This document shows positions 27,033-35,590 of a stretch of DNA of 64,000 nucleotides, piece after piece. The number at the start of each line of letters is the position of its first letter. Within the stretch, counting starts at the first letter, position 1. The position numbers were made by a program, and so were the translations under genes. The stretch spans positions 1,666,501-1,730,500 of the forward strand of contig JARFXP010000001.1 of assembly GCA_029194675.1 (NCBI GenBank), read 5' to 3'. This DNA is from Nitrospira sp. (GTDB lineage Bacteria > Nitrospirota > Nitrospiria > Nitrospirales > Nitrospiraceae). The notes beneath the pieces were generated by a model that saw only the letters and a list, made by a program, of their open reading frames with translations, searched no databases and was not told the DNA's origin.

Positions 27033-28268
27033 ATGTCACTATCTGAATGGACAGGTCGTGCCGCGACAGTCGCCGCACTTGCCGTTGCTGCACTCGGATC
27101 ATACGACAGTTTTTCCCAGGTGTTGCCGGCGGATTCGGTCAAGCGAGGCGAGTACCTCGAGCGTGCCGGCGATTGCATCTCCTGCCACACCGCAAAAGGC
27201 GGTCTACCCTTCGCCGGCGGCCGGCGCATCGACACGCCGTTCGGCTATATGCTTTCGTCCAATATCACGCCCGATCTGGAAACGGGCATCGGCAACTGGT
27301 CGGCCGACGACTTCTACCGGGCAATGCACGATGGCGTGAACAGGCAGGGACAAGACATGTACCCGGTCATGCCGTACGATTTCTACACGAAGGTGACACG
27401 CGAGGACGTCGACGCAATCTTTGCGTACCTGAAGACCGTCAAGCCAGCGCTGAACACCGTCGACACAAACCATCTGCATTTCCCGTTCAGCTTGCGGAAA
27501 ACGATGGCCGTCTGGCGCGAGCTTTACTTTACTGAGGGCACATTTAAGCCGGTGCCGGAAAAGTCCGAGGCATGGAATCGAGGCGCCTACCTGGTCGAGG
27601 GGCTCGGCCACTGCAGCGACTGCCATTCGCCGAGGAATCTCTTGGGCGGCATTGAAAAGAGTAGGGATTTCTCCGGCGCCGTCGTCGACGGATGGTTCGC
27701 GCTGGACCTCAGTTCTGACATCGCGACCGGATTGGGCTCTTGGAGCGTCGACGACATCGCAACATACTTGAAAACCGGCGCATACAAGGGCAAAACCTCG
27801 GCGTTCGGGCCGATGGCTGAAGTCGTCCAGAACAGCACGAGCCGCATGTCCGACGCTGATCTCAAAGCGATGGCCGAGTACCTGAAGTCCATTCCTCCAG
27901 AGACAAGGCTGCGCACTGGACGACGGGTCCCGGACGCAACGCGGCAAAAGGGAGCCACACTGTATTCGGATAATTGCAGCTCCTGTCATCAATCGCTTGG
28001 GCGCGGCATGCCGGGCATCTTTCCGCCGCTTGCTGGTAACGGCGCCGTGGTCGCGTCCGATCCAGCGGATATCTTCAATGTCGTGCTGGGCGGCATACCG
28101 ACGCAAAGCAAGTATATGCCGATGCCGCCGTTCGCAGGCCAGCTAACCGATCAGGACATCGCCGACATCACCAATTACATCCGGACGAGCTGGGGCAACG
28201 CTGCGCAGCCGAACGCCACCGCAGCAGCAGTGGCCAAAATACGCGCGACAATGCCGAAGGCGAAGTGA
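27033..28268 (+). CDS. Triheme cytochrome c (alcohol/aldehyde dehydrogenase type)
   Basis: A 411-residue exported protein with three cytochrome c domains, attached through CISCH (near residue 48), CSDCH (near 196) and CSSCH (near 316). ITPDLETGIGNWSADDFYRAMHDGV is typical of the cytochrome subunits that take electrons from membrane-linked alcohol, gluconate or aldehyde dehydrogenases. ATG 27033 has GGAGAGGAGAAC upstream; MSLSEWTGRAATVAALAVAAL is the export signal. Here it stands between fdhD and a molybdopterin oxidoreductase and so may carry electrons from the latter, although that enzyme shows no signal peptide. Confidence 0.85.
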   Translation: MSLSEWTGRAATVAALAVAALGSYDSFSQVLPADSVKRGEYLERAGDCISCHTAKGGLPFAGGRRIDTPFGYMLSSNITPDLETGIGNWSADDFYRAMHDGVNRQGQDMYPVMPYDFYTKVTREDVDAIFAYLKTVKPALNTVDTNHLHFPFSLRKTMAVWRELYFTEGTFKPVPEKSEAWNRGAYLVEGLGHCSDCHSPRNLLGGIEKSRDFSGAVVDGWFALDLSSDIATGLGSWSVDDIATYLKTGAYKGKTSAFGPMAEVVQNSTSRMSDADLKAMAEYLKSIPPETRLRTGRRVPDATRQKGATLYSDNCSSCHQSLGRGMPGIFPPLAGNGAVVASDPADIFNVVLGGIPTQSKYMPMPPFAGQLTDQDIADITNYIRTSWGNAAQPNATAAAVAKIRATMPKAK

Positions 28269-28457
28269 TCCGGAGGGCCTTGTGGAGAATGCACATCGTG
28301 TGGTGAATGTGTGTTTGAGCAGAAGCGTGAGGAATAGGGCTCGTGATGAGTCGGACCGTTCGTTTGGTGAGCGTGTGGGCGGTTCGCCACCTGGCTGGCT
28401 TCAGAAGAGGATATATCGGTACCAGGAGCGTTGATGTGACCAGTAAATGGTCCGCCC
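28269..28457. other. Short non-coding gap
   Basis: No gene seen between the triheme cytochrome and the fdhD fragment. Confidence 0.4.
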
Positions 28458-28574
28458 GGCGCCCCCTCGAGCCTTGCGGTGGATCTCGCAAAGGATGCGA
28501 ATATGACTCTGGTCGGGTTCGTACGGGACGGACGGTTCAACGTGTACAGTGCTGCTCAACGCATCTGTGATTAG
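28458..28574 (+). pseudogene. 3' fragment of a second fdhD
   Basis: The frame reads [20 protein letters not shown], then [18 protein letters not shown] and TAG. This matches the C-terminal part of the complete FdhD at 25684 almost residue for residue, but with many silent differences, so it is a paralogue's tail and not a fresh duplication. It sits 45 bp before the molybdopterin oxidoreductase gene, where a native fdhD would be expected. Confidence 0.8.
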
Positions 28575-28585
28575 CTGGATCGGTA

Positions 28586-28606
28586 TTCACTTAGATTGTA
28601 AGTGAA
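28586..28606 (+). promoter_or_regulatory. Perfect hairpin before the Shine-Dalgarno
   Basis: TTCACTTA-GATTG-TAAGTGAA is a perfect 8-bp palindrome with a 5-base loop, ending one or two bases before the GAGGAG of the oxidoreductase gene. It could be an operator for a dimeric regulator or an RNA hairpin affecting translation. Confidence 0.4.
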
Positions 28607-28618
28607 AGAGGAGAACCC

Positions 28619-31081
28619 ATGAGCACAGAACAGCGCCCGAACGCAGAGCAGACGAGCCGATATCGCGTTGATGTGCAACATACGCCCAGGACCAACCACC
28701 GGCAGCAGAGTCCTCATGATCGGCTGGAAATGCTCAAAACATGTAAGGCCAATGCCGATGGTGATCCTGTTTTACAGTCTGCACAACCCCCCGAAGAAAT
28801 TGTTCAGGCCAAACGCGGGACAGCCTCCCATGCTGCCGCGGGAATACCGGCGGTTCTTAAAACGATGGAGTTTGGATGGCATCAGATGGGGGTCGTCCGT
28901 AGCCTCAGAACGTACCTCAACATAAATCAAAAGGATGGTTTCGACTGTCCGAGTTGCGCGTGGGCGAGCCCTGACGGGAAACGGCATCGCGCCGAGTTTT
29001 GTGAGAACGGGGCCAAGGCTGTGGCGTCGGAAGCGACGACCCGTCGGGTGACCCCTGAGTTCTTCCGACGTTGGTCCGTTGAACAACTTGCTGCACAATC
29101 GGACTATTGGCTGAATCAACAAGGTCGCCTGACCCATCCCATGGTTCTGAGTCGGGGCCGGCGTCATTATGAACCGATCGAATGGACAGATGCGTTTTCG
29201 CTCATTGCCCAGGAGTTGAACCGGCTTGGCTCTCCGGATGAAGCCTCCTTTTATACCTCCGGCAAAATCACCAATGAGCCGGCGTTCCTCTACCAATTGT
29301 TCGCCCGCCAGTTCGGCACAAATAATCTGCCTGATTGCTCGAACATGTGTCAGGAAGGGTCCGGTACTGCCTTGTCCGAAACGATTGGCGTCGGCAAAGG
29401 GACAGTCACACTGAAGGACTTCGAGCTCGCGGATACGATCCTCCTGATCGGCATGAATCCCGGCACCAATCACCCCCGCATGATGACTTCACTCTGGCAT
29501 GCCAAGCGGAAGGGAGCAAAGATGATCGCAATTAATCCGCTCCCGGAAATAGGAGTGTTGCGCTTCAAGAATCCGAACCCACAGGAGTACCCCAACCCGC
29601 TGGCGATGGTTCCCGCCCTTCTTGGCGAAGGTGTGGTCCTTTCGGACCTTTTGCTGCAGGTGCGTATCAACGGTGACATGGCGGTGCTTAAGGGCATCAT
29701 GAAACAGATGCTGGAGGAAGAGGATCAGCATCCAGGGCAAGTCTTCGATCGAGAATTCATCAATACCTATACGGCCGGATTTGATGCTGTCGTGGCCGAA
29801 CTCAGACGCATTAGTTGGAATGAAATCATGGAGGGAAGCGGCGTTCCTCTCGAGCAGATCCGTGCGGCTGGGAAAATTGTGGCCGGATCCAAGCGCATGA
29901 TTTGTTGCTGGAGTATGGGGCTCTCGCAGCACAGAAACGGCGTGGATACTATCGAGGAGGCCGTCAACCTGTTGCTGCTCGGTGGCCATATCGGAAAACC
30001 CGGCGCTGGTGTGTGCTGCATGCGTGGGCATTCGAATGTGCAGGGTGACCGAACGGTAGGTATTTGGGAACGCCCACCTGAAGAGTTCTTAGAGGCCTTA
30101 GAGCGTGAATTCAACTTTAAACCACCGCGGAAGCATGGCTACGACGCGGTGGATACGATCAAGGCAATGCATGAGTGCGAGGTGAAAGTATTCTTTGGAC
30201 TCGGTGGCAACTTTCTGTCCGCCGCACCTGATACGGCATACACTGCCGAAGCTATGCGTCGATGCCGACTGACGGCCCAGGTATCGACGACACTGCACCG
30301 TGGGCATCTTGTCACCGGCGAGCAATCATTGATCCTGCCGTGTCTCGGTCGGACGGACCGAGATATGAGACCCACGGGGGATCAATTTGTGACGGTTGAG
30401 GATCAGATGGGAGTCGTCAGCCCCTCGCGCGGTGTGCTCAAACCCGCCTCCCCACATCTGCTCAGTGAGACGGCTATCATTGCACGGATGGCCGAGGCCA
30501 CCTTGGGTCAGCGCAGCACGGTGGATTGGGCAGCCCTCGAGGCCGACTACGATCGTATTCGTGACCATATCTCCCGAGTCATTCCCGGCTTCGAACGGTT
30601 CAACGAGCGCATCCGTAAGGATATCTTTTATTTGCCGAACTCGGCACGAGATCGCAAGTTCATTACCAAAACAGGAAAGGCCAATTTCACCGTCCACACC
30701 ATTTCCCAGTGGGACCTCGCGCCAGGAGAGTTACTCATGATGACGATCCGCAGTCACGATCAATACAACACGACGATCTATGGGTTGGATGATCGGTATC
30801 GCGGGATCTATGGCGGTCGTCGAGTCATCCTCCTCAACCAGGAAGATATGGATGACAGAGGGTTGAAGGCGGGGCAGTTGGTGGACATCACAAGTCATTT
30901 CGAAGCCGAGGAACGCGTGGTACGCCGATTTCAAGTTGTGCCGTACAACATTCCCAGGCGGTGTGCGGCCGCCTATTATCCGGAAACCAACGTCCTAATA
31001 TCAGTCCGGAGTGTTGACGGCCGGAGCGATCAACCTGCGTTTAAGTCGGTTCGAATTACTCTAGCGCGGTCAAAGAGGTGA
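28619..31081 (+). CDS. Molybdopterin oxidoreductase, FdhF/YdeP-like alpha subunit
   Basis: An 820-residue cytoplasmic bis-MGD enzyme of the FdhF/YdeP branch. CPSCAWASPDGKRHRAEFCENG near residue 100 is the family's N-terminal Cys cluster. FGTNNLPDCSNMCQEGSG near 240 places a Cys, not selenocysteine, at the molybdenum-ligand position. GGHIGKPGAGVCCMRGHSNVQG and LILPCLGRTDRD are molybdopterin-domain blocks, and residues 700-815 form the molydopterin-dinucleotide binding domain (SHDQYNTTIYGLDDRYRG). Relatives are annotated as formate dehydrogenase-like; formate as substrate is supported by fdhD nearby but not proven. GAGGAG precedes ATG 28619. No small subunit is adjacent. Confidence 0.88.
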   Translation: MSTEQRPNAEQTSRYRVDVQHTPRTNHRQQSPHDRLEMLKTCKANADGDPVLQSAQPPEEIVQAKRGTASHAAAGIPAVLKTMEFGWHQMGVVRSLRTYLNINQKDGFDCPSCAWASPDGKRHRAEFCENGAKAVASEATTRRVTPEFFRRWSVEQLAAQSDYWLNQQGRLTHPMVLSRGRRHYEPIEWTDAFSLIAQELNRLGSPDEASFYTSGKITNEPAFLYQLFARQFGTNNLPDCSNMCQEGSGTALSETIGVGKGTVTLKDFELADTILLIGMNPGTNHPRMMTSLWHAKRKGAKMIAINPLPEIGVLRFKNPNPQEYPNPLAMVPALLGEGVVLSDLLLQVRINGDMAVLKGIMKQMLEEEDQHPGQVFDREFINTYTAGFDAVVAELRRISWNEIMEGSGVPLEQIRAAGKIVAGSKRMICCWSMGLSQHRNGVDTIEEAVNLLLLGGHIGKPGAGVCCMRGHSNVQGDRTVGIWERPPEEFLEALEREFNFKPPRKHGYDAVDTIKAMHECEVKVFFGLGGNFLSAAPDTAYTAEAMRRCRLTAQVSTTLHRGHLVTGEQSLILPCLGRTDRDMRPTGDQFVTVEDQMGVVSPSRGVLKPASPHLLSETAIIARMAEATLGQRSTVDWAALEADYDRIRDHISRVIPGFERFNERIRKDIFYLPNSARDRKFITKTGKANFTVHTISQWDLAPGELLMMTIRSHDQYNTTIYGLDDRYRGIYGGRRVILLNQEDMDDRGLKAGQLVDITSHFEAEERVVRRFQVVPYNIPRRCAAAYYPETNVLISVRSVDGRSDQPAFKSVRITLARSKR

Positions 31082-31283
31082 ATCTTTGAAGGCTGATCTG
31101 TTGGGCAGGAGTATTCTCGTCGGCACCTGCTTCTTGGTACCAGCTTCCCCCTCGGCTGCGCCACTACTGTGCACCTCACGTGGACTGATTTGCTGAGTTA
31201 TGCGAGTCCAAGGGCCGAACCTTTTAGGTTGCCCTTCCCAAGTTACGTTTTTGCATTGTTTGTCCTTTGAGATGTCACCTGGG

Positions 31284-32342
31284 TCATTTAGATTTGAGAG
31301 AAGCCATATCGATGGAGAAGCGGTACTTCACATCGGACTTGAGCAGTCTGTCGTAGGCTTCGTTGACCTTCTGAATGGGGATGAGTTCGACATCGGCAGT
31401 GATGTTGTGTGTGCCGCAAAAGTCGAGCATCTCCTGGGTCTCAGGAATACCGCCGATGGGTGAGCCGGAAAGGCTGCGGCGTCCGAACAGAAGACCGAAG
31501 GCGGCCACGCGGAGGGGCATCTCAGGCGCGCCGACGAGGGTGATATTGCCGTCGCGGCGCAGCAGGTCGATATAGACATTGATGTCGTGATCGGCGGAGA
31601 CGGCGTCGAGGATAAAGTCGAAGCTGTCTCTGTGCTTCTTCATTTCGTCGGCATTGCGGGAGATGACGACTTCGTCGGCGCCAAGGCGGAGCGCGTCTTC
31701 CTTTTTATTGGGTGAGGTCGTAAAGACCACGACGTGAGCGCCGAGTGCATGAGCAAACCTCACCCCCATATGGCCTAGTCCGCCGAGACCCACCACGCCT
31801 ACTTTCTTGCCTTTGGTGACGCCCCAGTGACGCATGGGAGAATATGTTGTGATCCCGGCACAGAGCAGCGGTGCGGCTCCTGCCAGGTTGAGGTTGGGAG
31901 GAACTCGCAAAACGAAGCGTTCATCGACCACGATGCTCTCAGAGTAGCCGCCATAGGTGACGCCGCCGAGGTGCTTGTCAGGGGAATTATAGGTCAGAGT
32001 CAGATTCCGACAGAACTGCTCAAGGCCGGCCCGGCACTCGGAGCAGGTGCGATCGGAATCGACCATGCAGCCGACCGCTGCGAGATCGCCGGTCTTGAAC
32101 TTAGTGACTGAGGAGCCGACCCTGGTGACACGGCCGACGATCTCATGGCCTGGGACGCAGGGATAGACAGTCGGCATGACGTTCTTCCACTCATTGCGGA
32201 CTTGGTGGAGATCGGAGTGGCAGATCCCGCAGAATAATATCTCAATCTGCACGTCGTGTTCGGTTGGATCTCGACGAGCGACCGTCGAGGAAGTAAGCGA
32301 CGATGTCGCACCGGCAGCGGAGTAAGCTTTTGCGTTGTACAT
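31284..32342 (-). CDS. Zinc-dependent NAD(P) alcohol dehydrogenase (YahK/CAD-like)
   Basis: A 352-residue medium-chain dehydrogenase. FCGICHSDLHQVRNEW holds the catalytic zinc Cys, GHEIVGRVTRVG the zinc His/Glu segment, and CSECRAGLEQFCRN the structural-zinc cysteines. VGVVGLGGLGHMGVRFAHALG is the cofactor-binding motif, followed by HVVVFTTSPNK, which favours NADPH. It reduces aldehydes to alcohols, or the reverse, in the cytoplasm, in the YahK/cinnamyl alcohol dehydrogenase group. GAGGAGG lies before ATG 32342. It is the last gene of a leftward cluster divergent from an AraC regulator. Confidence 0.92.
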   Translation of the reverse strand: MYNAKAYSAAGATSSLTSSTVARRDPTEHDVQIEILFCGICHSDLHQVRNEWKNVMPTVYPCVPGHEIVGRVTRVGSSVTKFKTGDLAAVGCMVDSDRTCSECRAGLEQFCRNLTLTYNSPDKHLGGVTYGGYSESIVVDERFVLRVPPNLNLAGAAPLLCAGITTYSPMRHWGVTKGKKVGVVGLGGLGHMGVRFAHALGAHVVVFTTSPNKKEDALRLGADEVVISRNADEMKKHRDSFDFILDAVSADHDINVYIDLLRRDGNITLVGAPEMPLRVAAFGLLFGRRSLSGSPIGGIPETQEMLDFCGTHNITADVELIPIQKVNEAYDRLLKSDVKYRFSIDMASLKSK

Positions 32343-32393
32343 CGATGTATCCTCCTCTATGCAAAAGATGTCAGTATGATGATATTAACATTG

Positions 32394-32611
32394 TTACACG
32401 GTCTGGCCGCCATCGACGACCATGGCGTCGGGTGCCGCCCGAGAATGATGATCTGCTCTGCGCCGAGTCGCTTCGCAGCAATGACGCCACACAAACCGAC
32501 CGTGCCATCACCGACCACAGCTGCTTTCTTGCCACGATTGACCTTCGCAGTCACAGCGGCGTGATGGTCAGTTCCCATGGCAAAAGGCGTCAGGAGGGAC
32601 GGAACCAGTGC
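32394..32611 (-). pseudogene. Fossil fusion of zinc dehydrogenase and SDR fragments
   Basis: The 5' part reads LVPSLLTPFAMGTDHHAAV, then GKKAAVVGDGTVGLCGVIAA and GAEQIIILGRH, the middle of a zinc-dependent medium-chain dehydrogenase. It then switches to DAMVVDGGQTV and TAA, the C-terminal signature of a short-chain dehydrogenase. The two belong to different families, so this is a junction of two gene fragments left by deletion. Neither could function. Confidence 0.7.
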
Positions 32612-32667
32612 ATGATCTTCGCGAGCCCCGTCGGTTCAATCATCCTTTCATTTGGCAACGTGCCCGT

Positions 32668-33498
32668 TCACCTCTTGATGAAGGCAAGGAGATCCGCGTT
32701 GATGACATCGGCATGCGTGGTACACATACCGTGCGGGAATTTCTCGTAGACCTTCAAGATGCCCTTCTTGAGAAGCCTCGCCGAAAGTTGCGCGGAATCG
32801 GCGATCAGCACAATCTGATCGTCGTCGCCATGCATGATGAGCGTCGGCACGTCGATGAGTTTTAGGTCCTCGGTGAAGTCGGTCTCCGAAAACGCCTTGA
32901 TGCCGTCATAATGTGCTTTAGCACCGCCCATCATACCCTGGCGCCACCAGTTCTCGATCACGCCCTCAGACACCTTCGTGCCCGGTCTGTTGTACCCATA
33001 GAAGGGGCCGCTCGCGAAATCGCGATAGAACTGCGCGCGGTTGGCGGCGAGCTTTCGCCGGAGGTCGTCAAAGACCTCAATCGGCAAACCACCCGGATTG
33101 GCGGTCGTCTTAACCATGATCGGCGGCACAGCGCCGATGAGCACCAGCTTTGCGACACAGCCCTTGCCGTGGTGGGCGACATAGTGCGTCGCTTCGCCGC
33201 CACCGGTCGAATGGCCAATATGGATAGCGCCTGGTAGACCGAGATGCGTGACGACCGCGGCGGCGTCCGCGGCATAGTGGTCCATGTCGTGACCATCGGT
33301 GACCCGGCTTGATCGGCCATGGCCGCGCCGGTCATGCGCAATGACGCGATACCCTTTCTCCACGAAGTAAAGCATCTGCACATCCCAGTCGTCGGCGCTG
33401 AGCGGCCAGCCGTGACGGAAAACGATGGGCTGCGCGTTCTTGGGGCCCCAGTCCTTGTAGAAGATCTCGACGCCGTCTTTGGTGGTGACCATACTCAT
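32668..33498 (-). CDS. Alpha/beta hydrolase, cofactor-free haloperoxidase type
   Basis: A 276-residue hydrolase. PIVFRHGWPLSADDWD forms the oxyanion region, IHIGHSTGGGEATHYVA holds the nucleophile Ser, MHGDDDQIVLI the Asp and FPHGMCTTH the His. Length and motifs match the non-heme bromo/chloroperoxidase and esterase group, which perhydrolyse short carboxylic acids or hydrolyse esters. Cytoplasmic; no signal. GAGAGGAGG precedes ATG 33498. It sits in the leftward cluster next to the flavodoxin pseudogene. Confidence 0.9.
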   Translation of the reverse strand: MSMVTTKDGVEIFYKDWGPKNAQPIVFRHGWPLSADDWDVQMLYFVEKGYRVIAHDRRGHGRSSRVTDGHDMDHYAADAAAVVTHLGLPGAIHIGHSTGGGEATHYVAHHGKGCVAKLVLIGAVPPIMVKTTANPGGLPIEVFDDLRRKLAANRAQFYRDFASGPFYGYNRPGTKVSEGVIENWWRQGMMGGAKAHYDGIKAFSETDFTEDLKLIDVPTLIMHGDDDQIVLIADSAQLSARLLKKGILKVYEKFPHGMCTTHADVINADLLAFIKR

Positions 33499-33546
33499 GG
33501 ATTACCTCCTCTCCGTCTGGTTGGAACTCATTGAGATGGGACGGTC

Positions 33547-34212
33547 TCAAGCCGAGGCTCCGCATCCTCGATGAACCACCTGCGAATCGATAGCACCGAC
33601 CACCTTACTCGGGCTGATCTGCTGAATCATGCGACCACGGCGGACGAATCGATACTCGAATGACCTGGCGCCTCGTTCCATGACCTTGGCCTTGAAGGTT
33701 TCGATGTACTCGGACTTGAACTGACTGTTGAACGTATTGAACAGTACGACGCGCTTTCCATCGAAGCGGTTGTGCTCAATGAAATCCCAGATCGGCGGCG
33801 CCGGGCTGTACAACCAGATGGGAGTCCCTAGGTAGACCGTGGTGAATTCGCTCAGATCGATCGTGCGTGCTGCGATATCGGCTTCGTGCTTACGCGCATC
33901 CAACATCGCACGCAACTATCCCTGCAGGCCCAGACGATAGGCCGGAGCCTGAATCTCGAACAGTTGCGCGTCCAACCGCCTCGCAACATGCCGTGCTGCG
34001 AGGGCAGTGTTGCCGGAGCGGGAGAAATACACGACCGCAGTCCGACTCTTCTGCTCAGCCATCGGCGACACGTACGGCGCTAGCGCTTGGAGATCGCCGG
34101 CTTGGCGGCGTTCGATCCACGTAACAGTCACGACAACGAGCGCCGCCAGCACCAGGAGCAGGCCAAGCAAGTACGACAGCCATTTGAGCACCCAGAGAGT
34201 CGTCATGCGCAC
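33547..34212 (-). pseudogene. Membrane-anchored flavodoxin-like protein, amber-interrupted
   Basis: One continuous frame except for a TAG at 33916-33918. The N-terminal part has a membrane helix (LLGLLLVLAALVVVTVTW) and the FMN-phosphate loop AVVYFSRSGNTALAARH. After the TAG the frame continues as LRAMLDARKHEADI, TTVYLGTPIWLYSPAPP and VVLFNTFNSQFKSEY, the rest of a flavodoxin fold. GLQG-stop-LRAM would read through as one domain if the TAG were TGG. Start GTG 34212 or ATG 34206. A pseudogene unless the amber codon is suppressed or is a base-call error. Confidence 0.8.
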
Positions 34213-34331
34213 TACAGCTTCGACTTGAAGAACGGCGCCAGCTGGCCGATCGCCTCGTTGATGTACTTCTCGCCGTCGTACATCGACATGTGGTTTGCAC
34301 CTTCGACGACATGAAATTTTTTCGTCTCAGG
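34212..34331 (-). pseudogene. C-terminal fragment of an alpha/beta hydrolase
   Basis: PETKKFHVVEGANHMSMYDG, then EKYINEAIGQLAPFFKSKL and a stop. This is the C-terminal end, with the catalytic His (GANH), of a dienelactone-hydrolase/YcjY-like protein. The rest of the gene is absent; the next gene upstream encodes a different hydrolase. A deletion scar. Confidence 0.7.
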
Positions 34332-34387
34332 AGAACGCCGGTTTGGTGCCATCCGTATTCGACTCGATCAAGGGGCTAAAACCACAG

Positions 34388-35389
34388 TTAGACACCTTTG
34401 CGAACAGCGGCGGCTTTCTGTTTCATATATTTGTCAAAAAAGGGAATGATCTTTTCGGGATATCGTCCAAAATAGTTGTAGCCATCTTTAAACCTTCTCG
34501 TTGTTCCCTCAATCCACAGCAATTCTTTCTCTTTGCTCCCTAACAGATCAAATGTTTTTTGCGCGTCATCCGGATTTTTGGTCCAAGCATCGTCTTTGAC
34601 CTGGACCATCAGGACCGGCATTGTTACTCCGTGAGCGGACAAGTGCGGCGTCATTTCATCCATTAAGAACGCACCGGCTTTCAGTAATTCGAAATCCAAC
34701 AGCTCCAAATATTGGGATACGCCTTGCAGCTCGGAGAATGCCTGGTAAATGGCCCTCATGGACACCACCATCGGACTGCACATACATGACACGTTCTCGA
34801 ACAGATCCGGACGCCGGTTGATCGCTTCGTACTGGGAATTTCCACCCATACACTGGCTGTATAACCCGACCTTCATGTTCCTCAATCGTGGATGATGATC
34901 GACATATTGCTTGACGCCGACGCAGTCGCGCCATTCGATCTGCCCAATGCCGCTGACGCCGTTGTTTGAGGCGCCGCTTCTCCCATGATTTCTGATGTCG
35001 TAGGCCAGGACGTTGTATCCGGCGTCGGTTAAATGCTTCATTTGGATGACGAAATCAATTTCTACCGCGTCGTAATTACTCCAGGGCTCCCCAAAGTGCC
35101 CTTGAAATCCGGCACGGCACATGGGAAGCGCATGGTTAAAGATCACCAATTTATCACTTTCGCCGCCTTTTGCCGGTATATACCAACCTTCCAATGGCAC
35201 ACCGTCATCAGCAGGAAAGTAAATATCGCTCCATCCCGTCATCCCATAATCGTCCGGGTTTTTATGGAGCACGCTTCTAAACGGCCGCACGACATTGACC
35301 ATGCCTTTTATCTTTGCGTAATCTTTTTCGGAAATCGTCTTGAGTTGTTCCAAGGCCTTTTCCATTCTCTCTTTGGATATTCTGCCCAT
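34388..35389 (-). CDS. Alpha/beta hydrolase with a cysteine nucleophile
   Basis: A 333-residue cytoplasmic hydrolase. LVIFNHALPMCRAGFQGH is the oxyanion-hole region, NVLAYDIRNHGRSG a core strand and KVGLYSQCMGGNSQYEA the nucleophile elbow, with Cys where most relatives have Ser. MVQVKDDAWTKNP carries the acid. The His expected near the C-terminus is not obvious: the corresponding segment reads IEGTTRRFKDGYNYF. It has lower GC and more Asn/Lys than its neighbours, suggesting a separate origin. GTGGAGG precedes ATG 35389. It is the first gene of the leftward cluster, divergent from the AraC gene. Confidence 0.75.
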   Translation of the reverse strand: MGRISKERMEKALEQLKTISEKDYAKIKGMVNVVRPFRSVLHKNPDDYGMTGWSDIYFPADDGVPLEGWYIPAKGGESDKLVIFNHALPMCRAGFQGHFGEPWSNYDAVEIDFVIQMKHLTDAGYNVLAYDIRNHGRSGASNNGVSGIGQIEWRDCVGVKQYVDHHPRLRNMKVGLYSQCMGGNSQYEAINRRPDLFENVSCMCSPMVVSMRAIYQAFSELQGVSQYLELLDFELLKAGAFLMDEMTPHLSAHGVTMPVLMVQVKDDAWTKNPDDAQKTFDLLGSKEKELLWIEGTTRRFKDGYNYFGRYPEKIIPFFDKYMKQKAAAVRKGV

Positions 35390-35590
35390 GATTTCACCTC
35401 CACGCGATGTTTAGTTTTGAGAATACTGAATGGTCTCACGTATTGAGGGCCCGACAACTTCGTAGATTCTCTTCACATCATTTGCACGGAGCACCATCCT
35501 GTACCCATGAGCCGACCGGCAGGTAGAATGATCCTGCCTATTTCTTGCCTAATCCTCCGAGGTTCATGAACGCATCACTTGTACTGACAT

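Noticed and set aside
28619-31081. Selenocysteine formate dehydrogenase
   Set aside because: No in-frame TGA; Cys occupies the metal-ligand position.
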